Shown one piece after another: positions 8,371-16,992 of a DNA stretch of 64,000 bases. Within the stretch, counting starts at the first letter, position 1. Every line of letters begins with the position of its first letter. This stretch comes from Dehalococcoidia bacterium (GTDB lineage Bacteria; Chloroflexota; Dehalococcoidia; Tepidiformales; Tepidiformaceae). Below the pieces are notes generated by a model that saw nothing but the letters and a program-made list of their open reading frames with translations, made no database searches and was not told the origin of the DNA. Both the position numbers and the translations under genes were made by a program. The stretch covers positions 147,259 to 211,258 of the forward strand of contig JADYYG010000043.1 in assembly GCA_020853755.1 (NCBI GenBank). The letters run 5' to 3'.

Positions 8371-8457
8371 ACTGCTCCCCGGACAAAGATAGACAGCTTT
8401 GGATAATAGCAGCGCGAGCACTTTCTGTATATCCGCCAACCACCCGGCACGCCTACC
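8371..8457. promoter_or_regulatory. Divergent promoter region between infC and galU
   Basis: This 87-base AT-richer gap separates infC (leftward) and galU (rightward). TATTAT on the minus strand (complement of 8404-8409) and TGTATA on the plus strand (near 8426) are the best -10 candidates. No L20-binding leader fold could be recognised by eye. Confidence 0.35.
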
Positions 8458-9339
8458 ATGGGGGCGATGCAACCCGTTACCACCGCAGTCATCCTCGCCG
8501 CCGGCCTCGGTACGCGCATGCTCCCGGCCACCAAGTCAGTCCCCAAGGAAATGCTGCCGATCGTCGATCGGCCGCTCGTGCAGTACTGCGTGGAAGAAGC
8601 CATCGCGGCCGGCATTAAGCGCATTGTCTTCGTCACCGCCAAGGGGAAGGAAGCTATCCGCGAGCACTTCCAGGCCGGTGCGCGGGTCGAACTCGCGGTG
8701 CGCGAAACGGGCAACGTAGCGCTCGCCGAGGACCTCGCCCGCATCGGCGCAGCGGCCAGCTTCGAATACGTCAACCAGGAGCGCCAGCTCGGCATCGCCC
8801 ACGCCGTGAACTGCGCCCGCTCCCACCTCGAAGGCGCCCCGTTCGCCCTCATGTTCCCGGATGACCTCCTCCTCGGGCCGGTCTCCTGCGTGAGCGAACT
8901 GTGCGGCGCGTACGCGCAGACCGGCGGCAGCGTCATCGCCGTCGAGCCTGTCGCCGACGAGGATGTCCCCCAGTACGGCATCGTCGACCCGGAGGATTCA
9001 GCGAATCCTGCTCGCCTTCGCCGTGTGGTCGAAAAGCCCCGGCTCGCGGATGCGCCGTCGCGGCTGGGGATTGTCGGCCGCTACATCCTGAGCGAAACCA
9101 TCTTTACCCACATCGACCGCATCCCTGCCGGCGCGAACGGCGAGCTGCAGATCACCGACGCCCTCGCGAGCCAGATCGCAGCCGGCGAAACGGTCTCATC
9201 GTTCCAGTTCTCTGGCCGCCGGTTCGATACTGGCCGCCCACTCGGGTACCTTACTGCTGCGGTTGCCGCAGCCATGGAGCGGCCGGGCCTCTCGGATGCC
9301 CTGCGCGATCGCCTGGTCCCACTCCTCGCCGAAGGGTGA
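8458..9339 (+). CDS. galU: UTP-glucose-1-phosphate uridylyltransferase
   Basis: Makes UDP-glucose from UTP and glucose-1-phosphate for polysaccharides and glycolipids. The 293-residue protein carries the nucleotidyltransferase motif VILAAGLGTRMLPATKSVPKEMLPIVDRPLVQY at its start, then MFPDDLLLG with the metal aspartates, and VEKP. This is the GalU signature. An ATG at 8467 is an alternative start; neither has a good ribosome site. It lies divergent from infC. The glycogen operon (17.9-24.6 kb) and the sugar-phosphate transferase (55.5 kb) are possible users of its product pool. Confidence 0.94.
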   Translation: MGAMQPVTTAVILAAGLGTRMLPATKSVPKEMLPIVDRPLVQYCVEEAIAAGIKRIVFVTAKGKEAIREHFQAGARVELAVRETGNVALAEDLARIGAAASFEYVNQERQLGIAHAVNCARSHLEGAPFALMFPDDLLLGPVSCVSELCGAYAQTGGSVIAVEPVADEDVPQYGIVDPEDSANPARLRRVVEKPRLADAPSRLGIVGRYILSETIFTHIDRIPAGANGELQITDALASQIAAGETVSSFQFSGRRFDTGRPLGYLTAAVAAAMERPGLSDALRDRLVPLLAEG

Positions 9340-9346
9340 AACCCGC

Positions 9347-10705
9347 ATGCGCATTCTCGCCATTGGCTATCCGCTCCCGAACGTTGCCATCGACAACTAC
9401 AACGCGCTGACCGCGCCCAGCTACAACGACTACGACGCCCTCATCGTCGACCCGGCCAGCATCACCCGCGTGGCGAAGGAACTGGCAAGCGGCGAAGCGC
9501 AGTACGACGCCTTCGACGACCGGCCAGTGCTGAACGCCCCCACAACGGCCTCGTCAGTTTCAGCAGCGGAGCAACTTCGGCGGCGTGCTGAAGAAGCCCG
9601 GCGCCTCCTCGAAGCGGGCGGGCTTGTCGTCGTGCTTGGACGGCCGGATGCGACGGAGAGCGGGATTCTCGGGTTCGAAGGGTGCGACCGCTACCACTGG
9701 CTGCCGGCCCCGGCGGGACTCTCCTGGAGTCCGCCCCACCTGAAGCCAGCGGAAGGCAAGACCGTGCGCATCGTTGCGGAAGACCACCCGTTCACGGCGG
9801 TGCTCCGCGGCGCTCGGGACGACATTCGCTACCGGGCCGCCTTCGACGACCGCCAGGCCGAAGTCCGGCGGCACGGGAAGGTCATCGCCACGGGCGGCGC
9901 CGGCATCCCGATTGCGATGGAGTTCCCGGTGCTCGGCGGGCAGGTGGTTTTCCTGCCGATCATGGCCGACAGCCCGTACGCCAACCGGTCCGAGCTTGCC
10001 GAGGCGCTCGTCGACGCCTGCCGCCAGCACGCAGGCAGCGAGCACGGGGCGGCCGCGCCCTACTGGGTGCGGGCACAGGCGCTGCCCGGCCTCGAACAGG
10101 TCGAAGCAGAGTTGGAAGAAGCCGAAACCGCCGCCAGTGAAGCCCGCGCCCACGCCGACGCCGTTCGCGACCGCCACGACCTGCTGGCGAAGCACCGCCG
10201 CTTGCTCTGGGAAGACGGCCCGCAGTTCGCCGGCGCCGTTGTCGACGCGCTCCGGCTCGTCGGATTCACGGTGCAGCACACAGCGGGTGACCCCATCTTG
10301 CTGGAGCACGAAGGCCACCGGGCGTTCCTCGAAGTCGAAAGTTCCCGCGAACAGGTCGTGGAATGGCCCTACATCCGGCTCCAACGCCGCCTCGAGCAGC
10401 ACCTCTTGAAGCAGAGCGAACTCCTGAAGGGCGTCATTGTCGCGAACGGCTGGCGCGAGAAGGACCCGGAGGAGCGCGAGGAGGAACTCAGCGCGCCGCT
10501 GCGAATCGCCTGCGAGAACTACCGGTACGCGCTCTTCAGCGCCCGTTCCCTGTTCGAACTCGTACGCCGGGCACTCGCCGGCGCCGATGACGCCAGCCTG
10601 CTGGCCGCGCGGCGGCGTGTCATGAACGGCGCGGGTTTCCTGAACCTCACAGAGCCGGGGAGTGAAACGAATGAGGAACAACCGGAGCGCGGCCCGATCT
10701 TCTGA
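9347..10705 (+). CDS. Uncharacterised protein with possible PD-(D/E)XK-like C-terminal domain
   Basis: A 452-residue soluble protein starting 7 bases after galU, at MRILAIGYPLP, so probably cotranscribed with it. Residues 1-235 look alpha/beta, with a GLVVVLGRPDATESGILGF strand-loop reminiscent of ThuA/glutamine-amidotransferase-like folds. Residues about 245-295 form a charged coiled coil (VEAELEEAETAASEARAHADAVRDRHD). The rest contains GHRAFLEVESSREQVVEWPYI. Its E-V-E-S pattern in a strand, after a short helix, resembles the core of restriction-endonuclease-like folds. I do not recognise a named family. The domain suggestions rest on pattern only; a nuclease role is speculative. Confidence 0.75.
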   Translation: MRILAIGYPLPNVAIDNYNALTAPSYNDYDALIVDPASITRVAKELASGEAQYDAFDDRPVLNAPTTASSVSAAEQLRRRAEEARRLLEAGGLVVVLGRPDATESGILGFEGCDRYHWLPAPAGLSWSPPHLKPAEGKTVRIVAEDHPFTAVLRGARDDIRYRAAFDDRQAEVRRHGKVIATGGAGIPIAMEFPVLGGQVVFLPIMADSPYANRSELAEALVDACRQHAGSEHGAAAPYWVRAQALPGLEQVEAELEEAETAASEARAHADAVRDRHDLLAKHRRLLWEDGPQFAGAVVDALRLVGFTVQHTAGDPILLEHEGHRAFLEVESSREQVVEWPYIRLQRRLEQHLLKQSELLKGVIVANGWREKDPEEREEELSAPLRIACENYRYALFSARSLFELVRRALAGADDASLLAARRRVMNGAGFLNLTEPGSETNEEQPERGPIF

Positions 10706-10752
10706 CCAGGACCGCTACCGCTGCGTCAACGTGGAGCGGTAAGCTTCGAACC

Positions 10753-11139
10753 ATGGTCAAAATCATTCGCCCCAACGAACGCGACAGCGGCACCGCCCAA
10801 ACCCCCGGCATGGTGCGGCAGTCGGGTATCTCCAATACCCTCACCGGCTCGGAAGGGCTCTGGATGGGCACCGCCGTGAACTCGCCCGGGGCCTGCTCAG
10901 CGGCGCACCACCACGGCAGCAACGAATCCGGCATCTACATCCTGCGCGGGCGTGTGCGGTTCCGCTGGGGCGAAAAGCTCGAGCATGACGCCATCGCCGA
11001 ACCGGGAGACTTCATCTTCGTGCCGCCCTATGAAGTGCACATGGAAGAGAACATGGACCAGGACGGCGAGGCCGAGCTGCTGCTCGCGCGGAACAGCCAG
11101 GAACAGATCGTGGTCAACGTCCCGGACCCGCGAGGATAG
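10753..11139 (+). CDS. Single-domain cupin protein
   Basis: A 128-residue protein with one cupin barrel. Motif 1 is CSAAHHHGSNESGIYILRGRVRFRWG (metal ligands His-His and Glu) and motif 2 is EPGDFIFVPPYEVHMEEN (His). The full set of likely metal ligands is present. Such cupins act as small isomerases, dioxygenases or binding proteins, and nothing here narrows that. It stands 47 bases after the preceding gene and is followed by a convergent gene, so it may be a single transcription unit. Confidence 0.85.
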   Translation: MVKIIRPNERDSGTAQTPGMVRQSGISNTLTGSEGLWMGTAVNSPGACSAAHHHGSNESGIYILRGRVRFRWGEKLEHDAIAEPGDFIFVPPYEVHMEENMDQDGEAELLLARNSQEQIVVNVPDPRG

Positions 11140-11172
11140 CGAGCCGGGAACGGACGGCTTCGGACCGGGTAA

Positions 11173-11412
11173 CTAGCCGGCTTCGGGGAAGGTTACGCAG
11201 GTCGTCGTGCTTTCGATGCCGTCGACGGCGCGGATGTGCTTGCTGATGACGGCCGGCACATCGGTCAGGGCAGCGACTTCGACCACCGCGACAATGTCGT
11301 ACGGCCCCATGACCTGGTAGACCTCACTGATGCCGTCCACGGCGCGGAGGCTGGCGAAAACGTCAACCGTCTTCGCAGGGTCGACGACGATCAGGACGAA
11401 CGCTTTGATCAC
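11173..11412 (-). CDS. Stand-alone Lrp/AsnC ligand-binding (RAM) domain protein
   Basis: A 79-residue protein equal to the C-terminal regulatory domain of Lrp/AsnC transcription factors without the DNA-binding part. It begins MIKAFVLIVVDPAKTVDVFASLRAVDGISEVYQVMGPYDIVAVVE, the typical beta-alpha-beta-beta pattern, and then repeats it once more. Stand-alone versions form oligomeric amino-acid sensors. Their partners are usually Lrp proteins encoded elsewhere. It is convergent with the cupin gene, with a 33-base gap. Confidence 0.88.
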   Translation of the reverse strand: MIKAFVLIVVDPAKTVDVFASLRAVDGISEVYQVMGPYDIVAVVEVAALTDVPAVISKHIRAVDGIESTTTCVTFPEAG

Positions 11413-11562
11413 AGTACCAGCTCCGTTCTGGGCTCCAGCCCATGCGATGCGCTCAACCTAGCATCTGAAGATTTCCGACAGGTTTCGCGGGGCAAGGGTG
11501 CACCAATGTTCCCGGCGGCCGGATGGGCCGTTGAGGCCTGAGTTTCCGCCCATTCGGACGGG

Positions 11563-13389
11563 TCAGTCCTCGCGCAGTTTGAGGACGGCCATGAACGCTT
11601 CCTGCGGGATCTCCACGTTGCCCACGCGCTTCATCTTCTTCTTGCCCTCTGCCTGCTTCTCCAGCAGCTTCCGCTTTCTCGTGATGTCGCCGCCGTAGCA
11701 CTTCGCCAGTACGTTCTTCCGCATGGCGCGGATGGTTTCACGCGCGATGATCTTGCCGCCAACCGCGGCCTGCAGCGGGACGTCGAACATCTGGCGAGGG
11801 ATAAGGTCTCGCAGCTTGGAAACCAGAACACGTCCCTCGCGGTCGGCATTGCTCGAATGGGTAATGAGCGAGAGTGCGTCGACCGGCACGCCGTTGACGA
11901 GGATGTCGACCTTCACGAGGCGGGCCGGACGGTACTCCTTGAGCTGGTAGTCGAGGCTCGCATAGCCGCTGGTCGAACCCTTGAGGTGGTCGTAAAAGTC
12001 GACCAGGATCTCCGCCATCGGCACGTCATATTCGAGGAGGACGCGGGCCTCGCCGGGCGCGACATCGCTTTCGGCCTCGAGGAACTCCATGCGGAGGAAC
12101 TGGCCGCGGCGACCGGTCACGAGGTCCATCACCTGGCCGATGTAGCGGCTAGGGGTAATCACATCGATGTTCGCCCACGGCTCGGAGATGGTCATGACCT
12201 TCGAGGGATCCGGCAGGTCTGCCGGGTTGTCGACGATGACCTCTTCGTTGTTCGTCAGTTGGACGTGGTACTCAACGCTCGGTGCGGTGGTCAGCAGGCT
12301 GAGCCCGTACTCCCGCTCGAGCCGCTCGCCGATGATTTCGAGGTGGAGGAGGCCGAGGAAGCCGCAGCGGAAGCCGAATCCGAGGGCGACCGACGACTCT
12401 GGTTCGTAGACCAGTGAGGCGTCGTTGAGGACCAGCTTGGCAAGGGCCTCGCGCAGGTCCTGGTACTGGTCCGAGTTCGTCGGGTAGATGCCGGCGAAGA
12501 CCATTGGTTTGGCCTGCCGGTAGCCGGGAAGAGCCTCAGCCGCAGGTGCGCCCCGCAGCGTGATGGTGTCGCCCACGCGGCAGTCCGCAACATCCTTCAT
12601 GCCGGTCGCCACGTATCCCACTTCACCGCATTCGAGTGCGGGGAGGGCGCGCATCGCCGGGTTAAACGTCCCGAACTCGAGGGGTTCAAACTCGGAGCCG
12701 GTCTGCATCAGGGCAAGGTCGGCGCGGCCTGACATCCGGCCATCAAAGACTCGGACGTGCGCCACAACGCCCTTGTAGGCGTCGTACTTCGAGTCGAAGA
12801 TGAGCGCCTTGAGCGGAGCTTCCGGGTTGCCCTTCGGCGGCGGGATGCGCTGGACGATGGCCTCGAGAATGGCCGGGACACCCGTACCGTCTTTCGCGCT
12901 CGCGGCGATCATCTCGTCCTGGTCGAAGCCGATGACGCGTTCCAGTTCGGCAGAGACGCGCTCAGGCTCGGCGTGCGGCAGGTCAATTTTGTTGAGGACC
13001 GGGATGAGCTTGAGGTCGAGGTTCATCGCCAGGTAGACGTTGGCGAGCGTCTGCGCCTCGATGCCCTGAGACGCATCGACCACGAGCAGGGCGCCCTCGC
13101 AGGCAGCCAGGCTGCGCGAGACTTCGTACGTGAAGTCCACGTGGCCCGGGGTGTCGATCAAGTTCAGTTCGTACGTGTCGCCATCGCTCGCGGTGTAGCT
13201 CATGCGGGCCGCCGCGGCTTTGATGGTGATGCCTTTTTCCCGTTCGAGGTCCATCGAATCCAGCAGCTGCTCCGCCATGTCGCGCTTCGAAACCGTGCCA
13301 GTCACTTCAAGCAGGCGGTCCGCCAGCGTCGACTTGCCATGGTCGATATGCGCGATGATGCAGAAGTTGCGAATGCGGGATTGATCCAC
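11563..13389 (-). CDS. lepA: Elongation factor 4 (LepA)
   Basis: Ribosome-dependent GTPase that back-translocates or rescues stalled ribosomes, 608 residues. The G1 motif is [10 protein letters not shown] (about 13-22), DTPGH is G3 and NKIDLP is G4. The LepA-specific C-terminal domain ends with [34 protein letters not shown]. The GTG start at 13389 matches the family start ([18 protein letters not shown]). A TACACT hexamer lies exactly 6 bases upstream of the GTG and there is no ribosome site, so the mRNA is probably leaderless. No terminator was seen in the 150 bases after it. Confidence 0.97.
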   Translation of the reverse strand: MDQSRIRNFCIIAHIDHGKSTLADRLLEVTGTVSKRDMAEQLLDSMDLEREKGITIKAAAARMSYTASDGDTYELNLIDTPGHVDFTYEVSRSLAACEGALLVVDASQGIEAQTLANVYLAMNLDLKLIPVLNKIDLPHAEPERVSAELERVIGFDQDEMIAASAKDGTGVPAILEAIVQRIPPPKGNPEAPLKALIFDSKYDAYKGVVAHVRVFDGRMSGRADLALMQTGSEFEPLEFGTFNPAMRALPALECGEVGYVATGMKDVADCRVGDTITLRGAPAAEALPGYRQAKPMVFAGIYPTNSDQYQDLREALAKLVLNDASLVYEPESSVALGFGFRCGFLGLLHLEIIGERLEREYGLSLLTTAPSVEYHVQLTNNEEVIVDNPADLPDPSKVMTISEPWANIDVITPSRYIGQVMDLVTGRRGQFLRMEFLEAESDVAPGEARVLLEYDVPMAEILVDFYDHLKGSTSGYASLDYQLKEYRPARLVKVDILVNGVPVDALSLITHSSNADREGRVLVSKLRDLIPRQMFDVPLQAAVGGKIIARETIRAMRKNVLAKCYGGDITRKRKLLEKQAEGKKKMKRVGNVEIPQEAFMAVLKLRED

Positions 13390-13395
13390 GAAACG

Positions 13396-13401
13396 AGTGT
13401 A
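13396..13401 (-). promoter_or_regulatory. -10 hexamer TACACT, leaderless-type promoter of lepA
   Basis: TACACT on the minus strand with a 6-base spacer to the lepA GTG. Same geometry as at 6910, 13878, 15600, 17839 and 28958. Confidence 0.5.
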
Positions 13402-13444
13402 GGGGAGGGCCGTGTTAGGCGTTGACTCGGCTCAAGCGGCACCG

Positions 13445-13666
13445 TCAGAGGAGTGCGATGAACTCGTCCACGCTGAGGCCCGCCTTCCTTATCTGGTCTG
13501 GCAGGAGGCCGGGAGCCAGTTCCCGATGCTGCGGTATTGATAGCGAGAGAATGGACCCCTCCTTGAGAAGCACTACGTAGCTCCCTCGTTGCCTCGAAAC
13601 ACGCCACCCAGCCCGTTCCAGCGCGCGCACGGGTTCCGCTCCGGACACCCTGGGGAGATTAGGCAA
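13445..13666 (-). CDS. hicA: HicA-family toxin, catalytic histidine apparently replaced
   Basis: A 73-residue protein of the HicA/YcfA mRNA-interferase fold, second gene of a HicB-HicA pair. The family pattern is clear: ERAGWRVSRQRGSYVVLLKEG and then PQHRELAPGLLPDQIRKAGLSVDEF. In active HicA the first beta-strand reads G-S-H with the catalytic histidine. Here that position is Tyr30 (RGSYVVL), so the toxin may be inactive or use another residue. The ATG lies 8 bases inside the end of hicB, which suggests coupled translation. Gene order antitoxin-toxin is one of the two known for hic loci. Confidence 0.85.
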   Translation of the reverse strand: MPNLPRVSGAEPVRALERAGWRVSRQRGSYVVLLKEGSILSLSIPQHRELAPGLLPDQIRKAGLSVDEFIALL

Positions 13667-13871
13667 GCGCCGGGATCTCTACTTCGCGCACATCGATCGT
13701 AAGTGGAAGACCGGCTTCTTTCCGTGCCTCCAAACACAGCGCGATAGCTTCCCGGATGTTCTCGATGGCTTCGTCCTCTGTCCGCCCCTGGCTTGCGCAC
13801 CCGGGGATGGCCGGGCACTCGACGACGATCCAGCCGTCCTCGTCGCGATACATCGTTATTGCCCGCTTCAT
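13659..13871 (-). CDS. hicB: HicB-family antitoxin
   Basis: A 70-residue HicB antitoxin with the partial RNase-H-like fold: MYRDEDGWIVVECPAIPGCASQGRTEDEAIENIREAIALCLEA. It lacks the C-terminal ribbon-helix-helix or HTH domain of longer HicB proteins, so DNA binding is not evident. It precedes and overlaps hicA by 8 bases. A TAAGAT hexamer ends 6 bases before the ATG, consistent with a leaderless transcript. Confidence 0.9.
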   Translation of the reverse strand: MKRAITMYRDEDGWIVVECPAIPGCASQGRTEDEAIENIREAIALCLEARKEAGLPLTIDVREVEIPALA

Positions 13872-13877
13872 GCCAAC

Positions 13878-13883
13878 ATCTTA
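13878..13883 (-). promoter_or_regulatory. -10 hexamer TAAGAT, leaderless-type promoter of hicBA
   Basis: TAAGAT on the minus strand, 6 bases before the hicB ATG. The 172-base gap from here to mdh otherwise holds only the heptad repeats at 13949. Confidence 0.45.
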
Positions 13884-13948
13884 CTCCGCATGCGATGCGC
13901 ACAGCGGGGGCTTTCGGCGGCCGACGCTCCTCGCACTCCCCGTCATCA

Positions 13949-13976
13949 CCAATCACGAATCAGCCATCGAGAATCC
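13949..13976. repeat. Degenerate heptad repeat tract (four units)
   Basis: Four 7-base units with a shared ATC core: CCAATCA, CGAATCA, GCCATCG, AGAATCC. On the other strand they read ATTnnnG-like and resemble the stronger heptads at 45193-45345. They lie in the gap between hicB and mdh. Confidence 0.5.
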
Positions 13977-14043
13977 TCATCCGCCGTAACACGCTGCCGT
14001 GGTACGCTCGGGTACCGCAAATACCACTGTCCCTGGAGTCTGT

Positions 14044-14982
14044 ATGCCTCGAAAGAAGGTCACAATTGTCGGCGCCGGAATGACCGGCGGCGCGATGGCC
14101 CAGCGCCTCATCGAACGCGATATCTGCGATGTCGTCCTTCAGGACGACCCCCAGTTCGCCGGCACCATGCATTTCGGCAAGGCGCTCGACGAATCCCAGG
14201 CGTCCTCCTGGGAGGGCTACTCCATGCGTATCTCGGCCACCGACGGCTGGGAAGAAACCGCGAACTCCGACGTTGTGATCCTGACCGCCGGTGCGCCGCG
14301 TAAGCCCGGCATGACCCGCGAAGAACTGCTGAACGGCAACGCCGAAATTGTCGCCGCAAAGGCGTCGGCCGCGGCGAAGGCGTCGCCAAACGCCGTCCTC
14401 ATCATCTTCTCGAACCCGATGGACGCGATGTGCCACGTGGCCATGAGGGCCACCGGCTTCCCGCGCGAGCGAGTTATCGGCCAGGGCGGCGCCCTCGACA
14501 GCGCGCGCTACCGCTACTTCGTCGCCGACGCCCTCGGCGTCTCGGTTCGCGACGTGCACGGGTACGTCATCGGCGGCCATACGGACACGACGATGGTCCC
14601 GGTCGTGTCGCAGACGCGCATCGGCGGTGTTCCCCTCGCCGACCTGCTCCCCGCTGACCAGGTGCAGGCGCTCGTGGCACGGGCGATGCGGGGCGGCGCC
14701 GAAATCGGCGAACTGTACAAGACCGGCTCGGCCTACTTTGCGCCTTCCGCCGCGACGATCACGATGGCCGAGGCGGTCATCCTCGATCAGCGCCGGCTCA
14801 TCCCCTGCTCGGTCTACCACCAGGGCGAATACGGCATCCGCGACGTGTTCAGCGGCACCGTTTGCCAGCTCGGCGAAGGTGGCATCCAGCGCACGTTCGA
14901 ATTGCCGCTCACCGCGGATGAAAAGGCGAAGGTCGTGGCTGCCGCGGACGCAACGAAGGAACTCCTGAAGCTCCTCAACTGA
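14044..14982 (+). CDS. mdh: Malate dehydrogenase (LDH-like type)
   Basis: TCA-cycle enzyme interconverting malate and oxaloacetate with NAD, 312 residues. The Rossmann loop is G10-A-G12-M-T-G15. The substrate-binding arginines lie in APRKPGMTR (R86 and R92); Arg rather than Gln at the first position indicates malate specificity. The catalytic histidine is in VIGGHTDTTMVP. The start has GGAG 7 bases upstream; a longer frame begins at 13999 but is unlikely. It is a single gene closed by a strong terminator. Confidence 0.95.
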   Translation: MPRKKVTIVGAGMTGGAMAQRLIERDICDVVLQDDPQFAGTMHFGKALDESQASSWEGYSMRISATDGWEETANSDVVILTAGAPRKPGMTREELLNGNAEIVAAKASAAAKASPNAVLIIFSNPMDAMCHVAMRATGFPRERVIGQGGALDSARYRYFVADALGVSVRDVHGYVIGGHTDTTMVPVVSQTRIGGVPLADLLPADQVQALVARAMRGGAEIGELYKTGSAYFAPSAATITMAEAVILDQRRLIPCSVYHQGEYGIRDVFSGTVCQLGEGGIQRTFELPLTADEKAKVVAAADATKELLKLLN

Positions 14983-15010
14983 GAGGTCGTCGTCAGCGCA
15001 CAGACGAAGC

Positions 15011-15043
15011 GGCCCCGGTTAGACCGGGGCCTCTTGTTGTTTT
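15011..15043 (+). terminator. Intrinsic terminator of mdh
   Basis: A 9-bp perfect stem GGCCCCGGT/ACCGGGGCC with a 3-base loop, followed by the T-rich TCTTGTTGTTTT. It starts 28 bases after the mdh stop. Confidence 0.9.
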
Positions 15044-15108
15044 GGTCTTCGGTTGCCTTCTGTGGCTAAACTGTCCAAAGACCACGACGGAGCTTCCGGG
15101 GTGAGTGG

Positions 15109-15393
15109 TTAGTCCCCGGGTAGCAACTCGGCGCTATGGCGAATTGCCACTATCTCGACGCGGTCGGCGAAGACCTGATACATAATCCGATAGGGCGGCT
15201 CGATCAGTTCCCGGAATCGCTCGATCCGGTACTCAGGGACGATCCGGCCCAGCCGCGGGAAATCGCGCAGCGACAAGACCCTCTCGTTGATGCGCGCTAC
15301 CCATCCTTGTGCGCTTCGTTCCGAGAACGGCAACAGAGTGGAGTAGATCCCGTCGAGGTGCGCCACCGCTTCGAACGTCCAGTCGACTCTCAA
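15109..15393 (-). CDS. ParE/RelE-superfamily toxin
   Basis: A 94-residue toxin of the RelE/ParE fold: LRVDWTFEAVAHLDGIYSTL at the N-terminus, INERVLSLRDFPRLGRIVPEY in the middle and FRELIEPPYRIMYQVFADRVEIVAIRH at the end. The pattern FPRLGR followed by RELI and YRI is typical of ParE-like proteins, which inhibit gyrase or cleave mRNA. The TTG at 15393 overlaps the antitoxin stop (TTGA), so translation is probably coupled. The frame is open further upstream, but that part lies entirely inside the antitoxin gene. Confidence 0.85.
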   Translation of the reverse strand: MRVDWTFEAVAHLDGIYSTLLPFSERSAQGWVARINERVLSLRDFPRLGRIVPEYRIERFRELIEPPYRIMYQVFADRVEIVAIRHSAELLPGD

Positions 15394-15593
15394 CCCGACA
15401 GGCCGAATCTCTTCATCACTTCGGCGTGAGGACGCGTTCTTCCCGCCTCCGAGTCGGCGAGTCCTCGCGCTATCGCCTCGCGATCCTCCGCGGAGAGCGG
15501 TGAGGGCTCCCATTCAAGATCCATCAACAACACCGCAGCCTGGTCCTCGTTCATCTCGTCGATGAGTTGATGGAGCCGTTCCTTGGTGGACAT
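15390..15593 (-). CDS. Antitoxin of ParE/RelE-type module
   Basis: A 67-residue, strongly charged protein: MSTKERLHQLIDEMNEDQAAVLLMDLE, followed by SAEDREAIARGLADSEAGRTRPHAEVMKRFGL. The second half is the usual toxin-wrapping tail of RelB/StbD-like antitoxins (IARGLADSEAGR...EVMKRF). It directly precedes and overlaps the toxin. TATACT ends 6 bases before the ATG with no ribosome site, so a leaderless transcript is expected. DNA-binding capacity and autoregulation are likely but cannot be confirmed. Confidence 0.82.
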   Translation of the reverse strand: MSTKERLHQLIDEMNEDQAAVLLMDLEWEPSPLSAEDREAIARGLADSEAGRTRPHAEVMKRFGLSG

Positions 15594-15599
15594 GAGGGA

Positions 15600-15605
15600 A
15601 GTATA
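15600..15605 (-). promoter_or_regulatory. -10 hexamer TATACT, leaderless-type promoter of the toxin-antitoxin pair
   Basis: TATACT on the minus strand, 6-base spacer to the antitoxin ATG at 15593, in the 28-base gap after argH. Confidence 0.5.
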
Positions 15606-15621
15606 CCAACCCCGCGCGAGC

Positions 15622-16992
15622 CTACCCGACGGCAGCGCGCAGGGCGGCAGCGGCCACTCGAACCTGCTTCGGCGCAGTGCCGCCAGGAACATCGCGGTCA
15701 GCCAGCGCGGAATCGACGGTGATGGCGAGGACGTCTTCAGCGAACAGCGGACTGAGCGCGGAATAGGTCGCGAACGGCAGCTCATTCAGTTCGCAGCGCT
15801 GCGATTCGGCCTCTCGCACCAGCCGGCCGACGATTTCGTGCGCTTCCCGGAAGGGCAGACCCTTCTTCACGAGGTAGTCCGCGATATCGGTCGCCAGCGA
15901 GAATCCCTGGCCCGAGGCGGCACGCATCCGGTCGAGGTTGAAGGTGAGCGCCGGCAGCATGGCCGCGAAGATGCGCAGCGTCGGAAGAACCACGTTCGAG
16001 GCGCCGAGGATGTACGCCTTGTCCTCCTGCAGGTCGCGGTCGTAAGCCATTGGCAGGCCCTTCATGGTCGTCAGGATGCCCACCAGCTCGGCGATGGCGC
16101 GGCCACTGCGGCCACGAGCCAGTTCGGCCACGTCCGCGTTCTTCTTCTGGGGCATGATGCTCGAACCGGTGGCGAAACCATCCGGGAGCGTCACGAAGCC
16201 GTATTCAGCACTCGCCCAGAGGACGATGTCCTCGCTGAGCCGGGAGATGTGGACCTGCGTGATGGCGCAGGCCGCTGCGAACTCCGCCACAAAGTCGCGG
16301 TCAGCGGTCGCATCCATGCTGTTCCGCGAAATTGCCTCGAAGCCGAGCTCCCGGGCCACCATCTCCCGGTCGAGCGGATACGGCGAACCGGCGAGAGCGC
16401 CCGACCCGAGGGGCAGCACATTCGTGCGGCGGCGGCAGTCGAGGAACCGCTCACGGTCACGCAGGAACATCTCGCCATATGCCAGGAGGTGGTGGCCCAG
16501 CGTGATCGGCTGCGCGCGCTGGACGTGCGTATAGCCGGGCATTGCGTCGGAAGCGTGCTTTTCGCCAAGGTCGCAGATGACGCGGATGAGGGCAGCGCTC
16601 GCCTCCGCGGCGATGTCACAGGCTTCCCGGACGACCATCCGGTTCAGCAGCGAGACCTGGTCGTTGCGCGAACGGGCGGTATGCAGACGGCCGGCTGCGG
16701 CGCCAATCTTCGCCCGGAGCAGCGACTCGACGTGCGTGTGAATGTCTTCGAGCTCCGGTTGCCACGTCACGCGGCCAGCCTGGAAGTCGGCGAGCACTTC
16801 GCCCAGTCCGGCGATGATCGCCTCGGCGTCCGCCGCGGGGATGATGCCCTGCTTGCCGAGCATCCGGGCGTGGGCCACCGACCCCGCAATGTCGTGCGCC
16901 CAGAGGTCGCGGTCCATGCCCGCCGTGTACTCCTGGGTCAGTTCGTCCATCCCGCCTTCGAAACGCCCGCCCCAGGTCCGCTGTTCAGCCAA
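15622..16992 (-). CDS. argH: Argininosuccinate lyase
   Basis: Last step of arginine biosynthesis, splitting argininosuccinate into arginine and fumarate. The 456-residue protein starts MAEQRTWGGRFEGGMDELTQEYTAGMDRDLWAHDIAGS. It carries the fumarase-superfamily signature GSSIMPQKKN (near residue 280), and the MPGYTHVQRAQPITLGHH region is ArgH-specific. The ATG overlaps the end of the upstream HAD gene by 8 bases, so the two are cotranscribed. No other arginine gene is nearby. Confidence 0.96.
   Translation of the reverse strand: MAEQRTWGGRFEGGMDELTQEYTAGMDRDLWAHDIAGSVAHARMLGKQGIIPAADAEAIIAGLGEVLADFQAGRVTWQPELEDIHTHVESLLRAKIGAAAGRLHTARSRNDQVSLLNRMVVREACDIAAEASAALIRVICDLGEKHASDAMPGYTHVQRAQPITLGHHLLAYGEMFLRDRERFLDCRRRTNVLPLGSGALAGSPYPLDREMVARELGFEAISRNSMDATADRDFVAEFAAACAITQVHISRLSEDIVLWASAEYGFVTLPDGFATGSSIMPQKKNADVAELARGRSGRAIAELVGILTTMKGLPMAYDRDLQEDKAYILGASNVVLPTLRIFAAMLPALTFNLDRMRAASGQGFSLATDIADYLVKKGLPFREAHEIVGRLVREAESQRCELNELPFATYSALSPLFAEDVLAITVDSALADRDVPGGTAPKQVRVAAAALRAAVG

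Noticed and set aside
13390..15620. Mobile island around the two toxin-antitoxin pairs
   Set aside because: No transposase, integrase or direct repeats; housekeeping genes mdh and argH lie between or beside them.
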